Shown here: piece after piece, positions 20,453 through 32,125 of the stretch | Numbering within the stretch: position 1 is the stretch's first letter | How the letters are laid out: each line of letters begins with the position of its first letter | Source: Hortaea werneckii | Taxonomy: Eukaryota > Ascomycota > Dothideomycetes > Mycosphaerellales > Teratosphaeriaceae | Assembly (NCBI GenBank): GCA_037044905.1 | Contig: JBAOKB010000093.1 | Location: 620,001-684,000 of the forward strand | DNA: 64,000 nt | Reading direction: 5' to 3' | The notes under the pieces: model-generated | Databases searched by the model: none | Told to the model about the DNA's origin: nothing | The model's input: only the letters and a program-made list of their open reading frames with translations | Translations under genes and position numbers: made by a program

Positions 20453-23416
20453 ATGGCTTCTCCGAATGCCTCGCAAGGCCTCCCGTTTCGTAGCCGCAAT
20501 CAACGCCAAGGGCTACACCCTCAGCCTAACCCCCTCTCCTCCGAAACCGATGAGGCATCTACCCCCGGCCTACTGACCCGCCAGGTCTCATCCGACTCGG
20601 GCGATCGACAGAACAGCCTCCCGACCCTGAGCCATCGCCTGAGGCACACGTCTTCGATCCTGGCCATCGCCCTGAGCGATGAGGAAATCTACGCCGGCAC
20701 CCAAGCTGGCGAGATCTTGGTCTACAGCCTCAGCACATACGAGAGGAAAGCGGTCATAGAAGGCCATAGAGGATCAGTATTAGGCCTATGTCTCGCCCGG
20801 GATGAAGGTCTGCTCTTCTCCAGCGCAGGCGACAGGATAGTCAACGTCTGGAGCACTCGCGACTGGAGTCGGAAATGCTGCCTCTTCTCTTCCTACGACG
20901 TCGGCGATATCTTCTGCGTCGTATACTCCTCCGCTTTGCAGACGATCTACCTGGGCGCTCAGAATACCAGCATTCAGTGGTGTAATCAGGCCCAGAAGGG
21001 TACACAAAAGTGTCCACGGCGGAATATCCATCCTAGTTTGCGAGATGATCCGTTCTTTGACTCGGCGGGACCAGGCGGTATTAGGACACCAAGGCCGGCT
21101 GAGGCGGATATCACGCCGAGACATGCGAAGGGCGGCGAGTTGTTGGAGATCGGGAAGGAGAATGTACGGCACTTCGCGCACTACGGATACGTCTACTGCA
21201 TGCTCCTGGTCAAGGATGGTGTGCCTGAAAGTGCTGGCAGTGAAGTCCTGATCACTGGCGGCGGCGACGGCGTGATCAAGCTCTGGAAGCTTTCGAAAGT
21301 GCAGGAAGGCGCACCAGAAGAACTTTTCGCGCTCGACGATGGACGCGAAGAAGGTCACTCCATTCATTCCATTGCCTTGGATGGCACATTCTCTATTCGT
21401 CTCGTTCCGGTGGCGAGATTGATGTCTGGGATTTGGAAACTCGACAGTTGATACGTAACTTGAAGGCTCACCGAGACGACGTCTTGACGCTCACGGTCGG
21501 CGGTGGCTTCATGTTTTCTGCCGCGGTCACAGGTTATGTCCGCAAGTTCGATCGGCAATATACGCTCAAGTCTCGATTGAAGGCGCATGAAGGGCGTATC
21601 CTAGCATCTGCTTTCACCACATCCTCTTCATCAGGGCGGCCCATCTACGTTACGGGTGGTTCCGACCACACTCTTGCGGTCTGGGACATCACAGACTGCT
21701 CTCTCGCGACCAAGCCCGCCCAGAGGCAGACTTCAAATGAGAAGCTTTTTGAAGCATTACGACGCTTTGTTTCCTACCGTACTATCTCGAGCAGCCCCTC
21801 CCATTCCCTGGATTGCAGACGAGGCGCCAGCTACCTCCGCTCTGTACTGAAAAACTTCGGTGCTCAGACGGAAATGCTGCCAACTGAGGATCCTTACAAT
21901 CCGGTCATTCTCGCCCGCTTCCGAGGTAATCCGGCAACACGAGACCAGAGGAAAAAGATCCTCTTCTACGGCCATTACGATGTCGTTGCCGCAGAAGAAG
22001 GCGCTGGCAAGTGGATGAATGGCGACGGCGACCCATTCACTATGGAAGGTATAGATGGGTATTGCTATGGCCGTGGCACATCGGACAACAAGGGTCCCAT
22101 CATGGCTGCTGTCTTCGCATGTGCAGAGTTAGTAGAAGCCAAGGCGCTAGAAGGAGATGTGATCTTCCTGATCGAAGGCGAGGAGGAATGCGGAAGTCGA
22201 GGTTTTGAGAAGGCTGTGCAGGATGCCAACGCTAAAGGTCTCATTGGCGATGTGGATTGGGTCCTTGTTGCTTGCTCGTATTGGCTGGACGATAGGGTAC
22301 CATGTCTGACGTATGGCTTGAGAGGTGTGGTGCAGGCCACTGTACAGGTGGAGAGTGGTCATCCAGATCTGCATTCTGGCGTCGATGGGAGCCGACAGCT
22401 TGATGAGCCCCTGAAGGATCTTGTCATGCTGCTCAGCACATTGACCGGTAAAGGTGGCGAGGTGATGATACCCGGCTTTTACGATCCGATCCCACCCCTT
22501 GGCAGCGCAGAAAAGGAACTGTACCGCGACATCGTGCACGCCCTTGTGCAGCGCAATCCGGAGCTTGGCGACCCAGAGACACTTGCCACATCCCTCATGC
22601 GGCGCTGGCGAGAAGCTTCCTTGACGATTCATAAATTCCAGACGAGCGGGCCGGACAATGCTACGATCATCCCAAGGCTGGCGAAGGCAAGCTTAAGCGT
22701 GAGGCTGGTTCCTAATCAGGAGGCTCAGGCAGTGGCACAAGCTCTCACGACATTCCTACAAGGGCAATTTTCCAAGTTGAATTCAGCAAACAACATGACT
22801 GTAACGATCAATCACCAAGCAGAGCCCTGGCTAGGCGATTGGACGAACGAAATTTTCCAGACCCTCGAAGAGGCTATCATGGACGCATGGGGCCCTATTG
22901 ATCAAACCGCTGGCCATTCAGCCCTTGGTTCCGAACTCAAGGCAGCTGCCCCAGAGCGCCAGAGTACTGAAAGCATCGACGGCAGTGGCCCAAAGGATAC
23001 CCACGGCTACTTCGGCGGGCATTCCAAACGCCCATCAACCGCCACGAGCTCAATACTGGCGAACGGAAGCCTCTCAACAGCCCTTGACGCCCCTGACCGA
23101 AGCCTCGCACAAGCTGGCCTCCCTCACCTCCCCCACCAATAGCCCCGAAAGGACCAAGCATCCGCGTCAATCCTCCTCAGAAACTTCTACCACAGCTCCT
23201 CCAGCTGCGCGGCGCAAACCCCTCTTCATCCGTGAAGGTGGCTCTATCCCCGCTATCCGTTTCCTGGAAAAGGAGTTCGATGCGCCCGCCGCCCACTTCC
23301 CCGTCGGCCAGGCGAGCGACTCGGCGCATTTGGATAATGAGCGCTTACGGTTGGTGAATCTGTACAAAGGGCGGGATATCTTCAAGAAGGTGTTTGGGGA
23401 GTTGCCTTTGAAGTGA
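20453..23416 (+). CDS. DUG2: Dug2-type glutathione-degradation subunit (WD40 plus M20 peptidase), frame broken
   Basis: In yeast Dug2 pairs with Dug3 to remove glutamate from glutathione in the cytosol. ATG 20453. The N-terminal half carries WD40 repeats (SILAIALSDEEIYAGTQAGE, VLITGGGDGVIKLWKL, GGSDHTLAVWDI); the C-terminal half is an M20 metallopeptidase with metal and catalytic residues in FYGHYDVVAA (His), RGTSDNKGP (Asp), IEGEEECGS (Glu-Glu) and DSAHLDNERL (His). Family endings KPLFIREGGSIPAIRFLEKE and GRDIFKKVFGELP are present; stop at 23414-23416. No introns. Two frame changes: one base missing near 21390 (between the WD40 repeats, before GGEIDVWDLETRQL) and one indel within 23080-23120, in the poorly conserved linker before the last conserved block. 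Both domains are otherwise open. Confidence 0.9.
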
Positions 23417-23825
23417 GTTTGAGGTGAACGCAAATCTCACCATGTCGGTGTATGAATTCATTCTTCCAAGTGCGCGGGGACGATGTAGAGGAGTGAGCCA
23501 CTTTCGAATGTTGCATTTTTATGTTTGGGTCGTGTTGTTTTGCATAGCGAGGGATGTGTCTCATTATAAGATGAAGGGGCTTTTGATGACCTGTGTTAGA
23601 TACCTATGGAAATGGCAATGTTTGCTTTGATAGAATCGGACTTCCATGTGAGACTGATGTGAGCTAGACAATGCACGGTGGCTCTCTAGCCGTCGCTGGA
23701 TGTGTCTCCACTGATACAGCAAACAATGTTTTGCCCTCTTCTTGTCTTGCACGGCAGAGGTCTCGTGGATTTAAGAAGTCTTCTCCGCCACTACTGTGCT
23801 ACTCAATTCCTACAGCAACAACAAG
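23417..23825. other. intergenic
   Basis: 409 bp between DUG2 and the downstream ATPase on the same strand: 3' UTR and promoter by position. Nothing specific recognised. Confidence 0.5.
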
Positions 23826-25230
23826 ATGAGCAGCCTCTCCGATTACCAAACGCTGCGAGAGCGATACAATGCGTTCTTCAGACCCAGGGACACGACTTCA
23901 CGCTCCGGACAATCGGAGGAAATCCGCATGTCGCCTCTTGTCTCTCTCAAAGTCAAAGATTCCCTGGAAAAGCAGTCGTCTACTACCACCGCCACCGCTC
24001 TGCTACCCCAAGCCCGGCTCCTAGGTCGTTCTGTCGATTCTCGTCTGCCAAACATTGCGGCAGAAGAGCCGATTTTGTACAATGTTGACGCGCCCAACTC
24101 GACTTTCCTTTGCGGGTCCCAGGGGAGCGGGAAGAGCTATACGCTTAGCTGCTTGTTGGAGAACTGTTTGATGAAGGATGCCAGGTACGGGCTGCTGAAG
24201 ACTCCTGTTGCTGGTGTGGTCTTCAATTACGATTCGGATCTCTCGAATGTCACGGCTGAGACGGCTAGTCTGTGCTCGCGTGGCATCAAAGTCCGAGTGC
24301 TTGTTTCGCCATCGAACTATGTGGCGCTGGAGAGGGCGTATAAGAGCATCAAGGGGTGGCGGTAAGAATCTCACGGTCGAGAAGTTGCTGCTGGGCGATC
24401 CGGATCTGAATGTGTCCCGTATGAAGCGGCTGATGGCGTTCTCAGGCGAAGAGCAAAATGTGCCGCTATACATGGAGGTGATGATGGAGCAGCTCCGAGA
24501 AATGGCCACGTCGCAACGGCCGTTCACTATGGCTGAATTTGAAGCGCGTAAGAAGGCGCAGGACTTCAAGGAGGGTCAGGCATCAATGCTCGACATGCGT
24601 CTGAACTTGCTGAAAAGTTTCATGAATGACAGCCATACGAGCCAAGAAGGCCTTTTCAAGACGCAACCCGGCACCCTGACCGTAGTCGACCTCACCGATC
24701 CCTTCCTCGACCCCGCAACAGTCTGCATGCTCTTCGACATCTGCCTCGCGCTCTTCAAGCAGAACCGGCCCAGCAGCGGTCTCGTCATCGGCCTCGACGA
24801 AGCCCACCGCTACCTCAACAAGTCCTCCGCCGCCGACGCTTTCACCGAAAGTCTCGTCTCGACCATTCGCATGCAGCGGCACAACGCCACGCGCGTCATC
24901 ATCGCCACCCAGGAACCTACCATTTCCGAACGCCTGCTGGATCTCTGCTCCATCAGTATCGTGCACCACTTCAACTCCCCCGCGTGGTACACGGCTATCA
25001 AAGATCACTTGGGGGGTGCGTCGGCGTTGACCACGAAGGAGGACGAGGGTAAGAAGATGTTTGAGACTATTGTGGATTTGCGGGCTGGTGAGTCTTTGGT
25101 TTTCTCGCCTTCGTCGTATTTGCGGGAGGATAAAGGGCAGGTTATGAAGCTGGGTTCGGGTTTTGTGAAGATGCAGACGAGGTTGAGGGAAGGTGTCGAT
25201 GCTGGGAGGAGCGAGATGGCATCGGGCTGA
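23826..25230 (+). CDS. P-loop ATPase of unknown function, one frame break
   Basis: ATG 23826 (MSSLSDYQTLRERYNAFF). Walker A is LCGSQGSGKSYTLS near residue 97-110; Walker B is GLVIGLDEAHRYL, followed by a sensor-like RVIIATQEPT. This layout fits the HerA/DUF87-like group of P-loop ATPases, but I cannot assign a substrate. The frame changes at 24351-24360, inside a G run followed by GGCGG; adding one G joins KSIK to GGGKNLTVEKLLLGD without loss. After the break 280 codons are open to TGA at 25228-25230. Such proteins recur as uncharacterised genes in filamentous fungi. Confidence 0.75.
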
Positions 25231-26692
25231 GTGGGGGGTTGATTGGTCTGCAAGGAAGTGGTATCATGCGCGGAAACTGGTGCATGATTCGCATGGCCGT
25301 ATTGACCGATGCTCTCGGAAGCAATGCCATCATTCGCCACCCTGGCCATAGAGGATCTAGTTGTCTTCAGGATGGTTGTCAGTTCTCTAGCTAGAATGCG
25401 GATTGGATGTTTAGCAAGCACGGCTTCATCAAAGCATTCTGGAAGCCGATGGACTTGTGCATGTACTCCTACACAATACTCAGTGGGCTCGCGTTGAGCT
25501 CAAGCAACAGTAATCGATACATAAGTACCTCAGTACGATCGCAACATTGATGTGAAGTTGAAGCGAAAAATAGGCATGTCGGATCTATTTCAGGGCAAAT
25601 ATTCCGATGCACGTTTCCAGCATCCCCGCTCTTCCGCTATCACTTTTCAATTGGTACCTAGGTAGTTCCGAGACGCGTGACTTCGTTCCAAGTAGATTCG
25701 TACATTGAATCCTCAGACTGCCGTCGCCTCAGCCACAACGACCAGCGTCGCAATGTGATCCGAGGAAACTGCTTCGATAGAGCCCCCTCGCCGCTCTCAT
25801 CGAGACCTCGCCTTGTCGGAGCTTTGCCGCGACCTTCGTTATCTCACCGTGGGCTTATGCAGCCAGGCCGCCCTATGTCTACTTCCGGATAGATGGAAAC
25901 ACGGTCGAGACGATTGTAGCAACGCAGATCAGAGCATGTATATGCGCTATTGTGCACTAGTCAAGAGGGGAACAAAAGAAAAGTGCTACCTAGGCTTTAT
26001 CGTCCTGCCACAGAAAGTTGCAACCTCGGCATACACTACGTCGTCTTACTGGGCCACATTCGGAGTGCGGGATCCATGCAGACCTACCTCTACATCCAAC
26101 CTTCATCCACCGAGTCCAATATCCATCCCTCGCCGAGACTTTGAAGGGCCTGATTCTCGGGCGGATGCTGCTTTTGCCGAGACTACAGCCTTTGCACAAA
26201 CCTTACTGGAACTCCACAATGCAATCACCGTGGCTTGTCACGACTCGCGACACGGGACATCCCGTAGAAACCTCGGTTCGACATTCATGTGAGTCTCTCC
26301 TCTTTGAGGCTTGCTCGAAACGCCGAATGTGCCTGGCCTACGGAGATAGAAAGGATTGATTGACAGCGGCCCAAGCTAAGTGTCAGTCAGGGTTCGGCAG
26401 GGTCAGCAGCGACACCCAATCAACCTCGAAACACATCTTCTCTTCCTCATGTGAACGTCCTAGGTTATACTACATGCGGTAATGTCTCAAGTGGCGTTCG
26501 CGTGGTTTCAACGTTCCAACTGTTCGCTCAGCGCTATGCTATGTGATCGGCATGGGGAAGAATGTCTAGAGCAACGTTGGTTCCAACTAAGTTCACACAA
26601 TGTAGGACAATCGCTCCTTTCTTAAGATTCCCGCCTGCACCTCGTTTCCTACCTGTGCTATTGAGAGAGTAATATTGCCTCAATCAGTAACG
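25231..26692. other. intergenic
   Basis: 1.46 kb, with one TACCTAGGTA palindrome at 25655-25664. A 160-codon frame at 25813-26292 opens with TTG, lacks family features and is probably chance. No gene or RNA recognised. Confidence 0.5.
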
Positions 26693-28455
26693 ATGAAAGC
26701 TTTCCTATCTCTCCTTCCATGGCTTGCGCTGGTCGCAGCAGACGCTGAAAGCGACACCAATGCGGTCTGCGAGTACCTTCACGACAAGTATCCTAAATAC
26801 TTTGCCTGGGACACCCTTGGTCCTCACGCACTGGAAACGATTTCCAACGCCTCAACCTACCACGATATCAACTCGGTCTACTGGAATGCACAAAATCGTC
26901 TTTTCCGGGCCGCTTGCGCCTTCTTCCCAGGAAATGCCGAACAGGTCTCCGATGCTGTCAAGCAACTAAACAAGCACCCAGAAGCTAGGTTTGCCCTCAA
27001 GTCTGGTGGCCATCAGCCTGCACCAGGCTTCTCGAGCACGGACGGTGGCGTTATCATTTCTTTGAACCGAATTTGGCAGACACTGTTAGGACAGAGGATG
27101 GCAAACATTTCATTGTAGGCCCTGGCGCTCGCTGGGGTGACTCCTATGCTGTAACTCAGAAAACTAATCAGGTCGTTGTTGGTGGGCGCCTATCACACAT
27201 TGGTGTTGGCGGCTTTGCTGTAGGAGGCGGACTGTCTTTCTACTCTGCCCAATATGTGAGTTCAAACGGATGAGGTCGTTTCCTGTTGCAGATGGCTAAC
27301 TCGGTCAAGGGTCTCACTTGCGACAACGTCGATCAGTGGGAGGTTGTATTAGCCGACGGCACCGCTCTCAATGCCACTAGAGATGAGAATGCCGATCTCT
27401 GGTGGGCCCTCAGAGGAGGTGGAAACCAGTTTGCTATCGTTACGCGCATGTGGATGCAGGCACATCCGCTTGGTGACAACGGTAAGAAAGCAGCGCATCT
27501 CCAATTCCGGTGCAGCTCTTTCTAACTTATCATCTTGCAGGTAAGGTTTGGGGCGGCACTCGTGCCTACTCCAGTGACAAGAAAGATGCGCTTTTTAAAG
27601 CCGTTGCCAACTTTGTACGAGACTATCCCGACAAGAAGGCCGCTGTCATCCCAACTTTCCAATTCGGCCTGCCCGGTAACCTCATCAATGCGATCAGCGG
27701 ACCGCTTTTCTTCTTTTTCTACGACGGAGAAGTACCGCCTCCCGGCGTCTTTGACGAATTCGACGCAATCGACGCCCTTTCGGACGAGACTGGCACTAAA
27801 CCATACACTGACATCACGGGCGCCGCCGGAGGCGCCAGTCTTCAAGGGTTTGGCGCTTCTTTCCGTGAGCTCACTTTCCCCAATCTTCCCACCGAAGACA
27901 TGACTGCCTTTTACGACGGAGTTTACGACCGTGTCTACAAGCAATCCTTCAAAGACGGTCTTTCGAACCTTAACATTCAAATCATGGGATTCGACCCGCA
28001 GCCGGTGTCGAAGCTCATCGCGCAAGCTTCTCAGGATCAGGGCGGCAACGCTCTCGGGCTGCACCCAAGCAGTGGCGACCGGATCTGGATCGAGAACAAC
28101 CTCCTCTGGACCGGCAACTTGTGCAACGACAAATGCCCTACTTACTCCGAGGACGTGATGAACGACATCTTAGACTTTTCTAAGAGCACTTTCGGTGGTA
28201 TGAAGCCGACCAACTATGAGAGCGGAGATGTTGACTTCGTTTCGTGAGTACATCGGAAGAGTCTTCTAGTATACTTGCCACTGACCAATCTGTGACAGCT
28301 ACAATCCACTCTTCATGAATGACGCTGCTCCGAATCAGGATGTCTACTCTAGTTACGGGCAAGAAAATTTGCAGAAGTTGCAGGCGGCAAAGCAGAAGTA
28401 CGATCCGAGCGGCTTCTTCACCAATCGTCAAGGTGGTTTCAAGTTGCCATCCTAA
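26693..28455 (+). CDS. secreted FAD-linked oxidase (BBE type), one frame break
   Basis: FAD-dependent oxidase with a PCMH domain. ATG 26693 opens a signal peptide (MKAFLSLLPWLALVAADA). FAD motifs: ALKSGGHQPAPGFSS (histidine for covalent FAD) and GGRLSHIGVGGFAVGGGLSF; the cysteine of bicovalent relatives is absent, so attachment is probably single. Exons: 26693-27255, 27292-27481, 27541-28243, 28299-28455. Introns of 59 and 55 nt are normal; the first (27256-27291) is only 36 nt. One base appears missing near 27071 in a T run, joining ISLNRI to ADTVRTEDGKHF. The C-terminal BBE-like end is NPLFMNDAAPNQD to FKLPS. It faces kynureninase across 150 bp and may belong to the tryptophan-catabolic group that follows. 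Confidence 0.88.
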
Positions 28456-28606
28456 GTACGTAGACGGCGTCTTGAATTTATTGTCAGGAAGAGGAAATAA
28501 AAACACACATACATTTTGCAGACAGACGTATATTAGTTTCAAACTTTGAAAGCAGGGTCAAGATAATATTTGCTCGTAAATCATCATGAAGTTATGTCCT
28601 GATAGT

Positions 28607-30118
28607 CTATGCCAAAGCCGTCCGCAAGATGCGCATAAAGCTGTAAACATCCTCGAATGTGCAGTACAATGCCACAGGTGCAACACGAATGACACCAGGC
28701 TTTCGCTTGTCGCAAACAACACCGCCATCCACCAAAGCTTTGCTGACCTGATCCATCAATTCTTCGCGGAGCAGGACGCTGATCTGAGTGCCTCTTTGTA
28801 GCGGATCGCGCGGCGTAATGCAGCGGAACGGCGGTTTCTCGGAACTAGAGTCTGCTAGAATGCAATCGAGGAGGTGCTGTGCGTATGCCGTTAAGGCCAG
28901 TGACTTGGAACGCAGGTCTTGCATGCTAGTCTGTCCGAATACTGAGAGCGCCGCTGAAAGGCTCGCAAGGTCTATGGCTGAGGGGTTCGAAAGCTGGTAG
29001 CCCCCAGCTCCAGGTGTAGGCTCAAACTTGTTGTCCATGTTGAAGCGACTGGACTTGTCATGCCCGTACCATCCTTCTAGTCTGTGTCTGAAGACGGGAA
29101 TGCTTTCGCCACTTGGTCCCTGCTTGTGCTCCACTTTGCCGTGCCTTTCGTGCACAAAGGCTCCAGCTATAGCTCCAGGACCAGCACAAATGTATTTATA
29201 CGTGCACCAGCAGGCCCAGTCGACATTCCAGTCGTGAAGCTTGAGCTCTACGTTGCCTGCTGCATGCGCCAGGTCCCAGCCTACGATAATGTGAGGATAC
29301 TTTTGCTGCGTGTACTTTGTGATGTGCTCGATGTCCAACAGCTGGCCACTGTAGTATTGGATTCCAGGTAGTAGGATCATGGCGGTTTCCTCAGCATGCT
29401 TGTCGATCTCCGAAAGAACATGTTCGGTTGACAGGTAGAAATCGTCGTCCGGTTGGAGTTGCACCATTGACTGCTTTGGGTCTAAGCCGTGCCATTGGAT
29501 CTGGCTCTCGATAACGTAGTGATCTGACGGGAAGGGTCTCCATTCCAGGATCACTTTGTGCCGCTTCTCGGTAGGGCGGTAAAAGCTCGCCATCATGAGG
29601 TGGAGATTCGCAGACAAAGTGTTCATGATCACGATCTCAGAAGGAGAAGCGCCGACTAGATCAGCTGACTTCCGCCCACAGTCTTCGGCCATGTCTTGCC
29701 ATGCTACGAGAGGCGACTCTTCAAGATTCGTGAAATGCCCACCTACGCCAATCGAGGCCCAAGTTTCAAGTTGAGCATCAATGTAATGACGGACAGCTTT
29801 AGGCTGGGCACCTAAAGAGTTACCAACAAAGTAGATCGAGGATTCATCTTCATTGTTGCCGGAACCATGACCATTGGTCTCGCCGTTTGTACCGTTGACG
29901 CCATTCGTTACTGGGTGGGTTGAGGTATTTCCTGGAATAGTGCCATCCAGCGCCTTCTTCTTGAGAGAATTCTTGCTTGGCAAGATGAATTGTTGTCTCA
30001 AGTGGCGAAGTTTGTCTTGATTGTCGAGTTTGCGAGCATACTCCAGGCTGTTAGCGTCGGCCGGGTATTCTGGATACTGGCCAGCTCGGAGGCGTTTTGA
30101 CATAGTAGAGAGATCCAT
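28607..30118 (-). CDS. BNA5: kynureninase
   Basis: PLP enzyme that splits kynurenine or 3-hydroxykynurenine into (hydroxy)anthranilate and alanine, in the cytosolic kynurenine/NAD pathway. Intact, no introns, 503 aa from ATG 30118; the frame extends to 30166 but opens there with TTG. Visible motifs: YFVGNSLGAQPKAVRHYI near the start of the fold, FPSDHYVIESQI, the aspartate loop GWDLAHAAGNVEL, the PLP lysine in WCTYKYICAGPGAIAGAFVH, and the GWYGHDKSSRFNMDNKFEPT substrate loop. An insert rich in N, G and T (residues about 65-90) is not conserved. It diverges from BNA2 over 519 bp, so the two steps are probably co-regulated. Confidence 0.96.
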   Translation of the reverse strand: MDLSTMSKRLRAGQYPEYPADANSLEYARKLDNQDKLRHLRQQFILPSKNSLKKKALDGTIPGNTSTHPVTNGVNGTNGETNGHGSGNNEDESSIYFVGNSLGAQPKAVRHYIDAQLETWASIGVGGHFTNLEESPLVAWQDMAEDCGRKSADLVGASPSEIVIMNTLSANLHLMMASFYRPTEKRHKVILEWRPFPSDHYVIESQIQWHGLDPKQSMVQLQPDDDFYLSTEHVLSEIDKHAEETAMILLPGIQYYSGQLLDIEHITKYTQQKYPHIIVGWDLAHAAGNVELKLHDWNVDWACWCTYKYICAGPGAIAGAFVHERHGKVEHKQGPSGESIPVFRHRLEGWYGHDKSSRFNMDNKFEPTPGAGGYQLSNPSAIDLASLSAALSVFGQTSMQDLRSKSLALTAYAQHLLDCILADSSSEKPPFRCITPRDPLQRGTQISVLLREELMDQVSKALVDGGVVCDKRKPGVIRVAPVALYCTFEDVYSFMRILRTALA

Positions 30119-30637
30119 TGTTGACCTGTCGAGAAGCCTTCCGAGATACTGTGCTAAATCTGACAAGTTGTGCGAGAATGTTGGGTGTCCGTATCGCTAT
30201 GTGTGATTGTGAAGTAGCAGGATGCTTTCGAGCTCTTTAGAGCACTTGAGGACACCTTGGCCGATGCATGCAGTCCGGGTAAGGTTTGAATGTTGGTTAC
30301 ATCCGTGTCTCCGAAGTTCCGTTGAAAGCCAAGACATCTACTCATCCGCGGTTGCGCTCTTTGTGCTTCGTACACCGCATTCACCTAACAATTCCGTCGC
30401 ATTCACCTCAGCATTTCCATCCGTTGACGGAAGCACGTCAGGGAAGAGACATCCGTCGTCGATGTTGTTGGCATCCGCATGATCTGAAATGACTTGCCAG
30501 GCCCGAGCGAGATATAGCCGACGAAATGGATACTTAACAATGTTTCACAGGGCAAGTATAGATTGTAAACAGCATTCTCTCCTTCTTCAAAGACGGACCC
30601 AAGAACATGTCTCCTCACGCCCTTGGGCCTTCAAGCC
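30119..30637. promoter_or_regulatory. shared divergent promoter of BNA5 and BNA2
   Basis: 519 bp between the start codons of kynureninase and indoleamine dioxygenase. At 30421-30430 lies CCGTTGACGG, an everted CCG-N4-CGG (embedded in TCCGTTGACGGA), the half-site arrangement used by some Zn2Cys6 regulators such as Leu3. A Zn2Cys6 gene lies 2 kb away. Binding by that protein is my inference. Confidence 0.45.
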
Positions 30638-31974
30638 ATGACTCTACATGCGACATTGACTTGCTTCAGGAAACACGGCATTTCGGATAATGGTTTCTTG
30701 CCCGCTGAAGCACCTCTTCAGTTCCTCCCTGACGAGTACTACCTCCCTTGGGAACTATTAATCCACAATTTGCCTATCCTTTTGAAGACCGAACAATTGA
30801 GAACAGAGATCGACTTGCTCGACGTTCTTCAAACGGACAACCTGCGATCAGAACCAGAATGGAGGAGAGCGTATGTGATATTAGCTTTCCTCGCTCAGGG
30901 TTACGTATGGGGAGGCACTGAAGCAGCTGAGGTAGGTTGAACAGTGACTCGGAAACAGAAGAATGCTAAATCTTGCAGGTCATCCCGCCTTGCCTTTCTA
31001 TCCCTTTCTTAGAGATTTCACGAAAGCTTGAGCTGCCTCCTGTCCTCACATACGCCGCGAGCAATCTGTGGAACTTCACCAGCACATCCGGTGACTTCTC
31101 AGATCTTGACACGCTGAAGACTCTCCACACCTTCACCGGCACACAGGATGAAGTCTGGTTCTTTATGGTCTCCGTGGCCATGGAAGCGAAAGCTGGATGT
31201 GCCATACCAGCTATGTGCCGGGCCATGGAAGCGACGCACAACAATGATTACGACATCATCGAAGATGCACTGCACAGATTAAGGCAATGCATAGAAGACG
31301 TCAGTCATCTGCTGGAGCGGATGTATGAGAAGAACGATCCGTCCGTCTTCTTCAACCAGATCCGCCCGTACCTAGCCGGAAGCAAGAACATGGCAGAAGC
31401 AGGTCTGCCAAACGGCGTTTTCTTTGACCTTGGCGACGGCAATGGCGAATGGACACAGTTGAGAGGAGGCAGCAATGGACAAAGCTCACTTATTCAGTTC
31501 TTCGACATTTCGCTTGGAGTCGATCATACCGGCGAGGGCAACATTACGCCTCACTCTCCTGGCTCGCCTCCCAAAGCAGTCACTGGATCCAGCTTCCATG
31601 AAGAGGTGCGGGATTACATGCCCGGTCGACATCGTCGTTTCCTTGAGCACGTACAAGAAATGGGCAGTATTCGCGAGTTTGTGATGCGGTCGAGAGATAC
31701 TGCCGAGCATCAAAGGATAAGAGATGCATACTCTGTGGCGGTCGATGCACTCACTGATTTTCGCAGTAAGCACATCAAACTGGTGACGAGATACATCATT
31801 CTGCCATCAAGGCAAAAGTCTGTCGCAAAGAAGCAGAACCTCGCATCAGCTTCATCAGGACACGGCGGTTGTGACCAGAAGCTCAGAGGCACTGGAGGGA
31901 CGGCACTGCTGCCTTTCCTGCAACAGTCCCGAGACGAGACATCCGAAGCAGCGAACCTGTCAATACCCAGCTGA
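30638..31974 (+). CDS. BNA2: indoleamine 2,3-dioxygenase
   Basis: Heme enzyme that opens the indole ring of tryptophan to N-formylkynurenine, the first step of the kynurenine route. Exons 30638-30931 and 30979-31974 (47-nt intron, GTAGGT/CAG). Motifs: GISDNGFLPAEAPLQFLPDE, LPWELLIHNLP, EVWFFMVSVAMEAKAG, and YMPGRHRRFLEHVQEM, whose histidine is the proximal heme ligand. The C-terminal 60 residues are variable. The start is uncertain: ATG 30638 is in frame, but another ATG at 30607 in a different frame also opens a plausible leader. Formamidase, the step between this enzyme and kynureninase, is not in the window. Confidence 0.95.
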
Positions 31975-32125
31975 TAGTACTGTGTAAAAGCTAGTGTCGA
32001 GCACATCGTGCATCCTGTCAACTTTGCGTAACGCCGCATTCTTAGCCTCTTATATTTTCTATTCCGGAGGTTCATGTGATCATGAGAGCTTCCACTTCGC
32101 AGCGCTGTCACTTGAGCTAGGAGCG

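Noticed and set aside
25813..26292. 160-codon plus-strand frame
   Set aside because: Opens with TTG, no recognisable motif, overlapped by other frames on both strands.
30119..30166. 16 extra residues on kynureninase
   Set aside because: The frame opens with TTG; the first ATG is at 30118.
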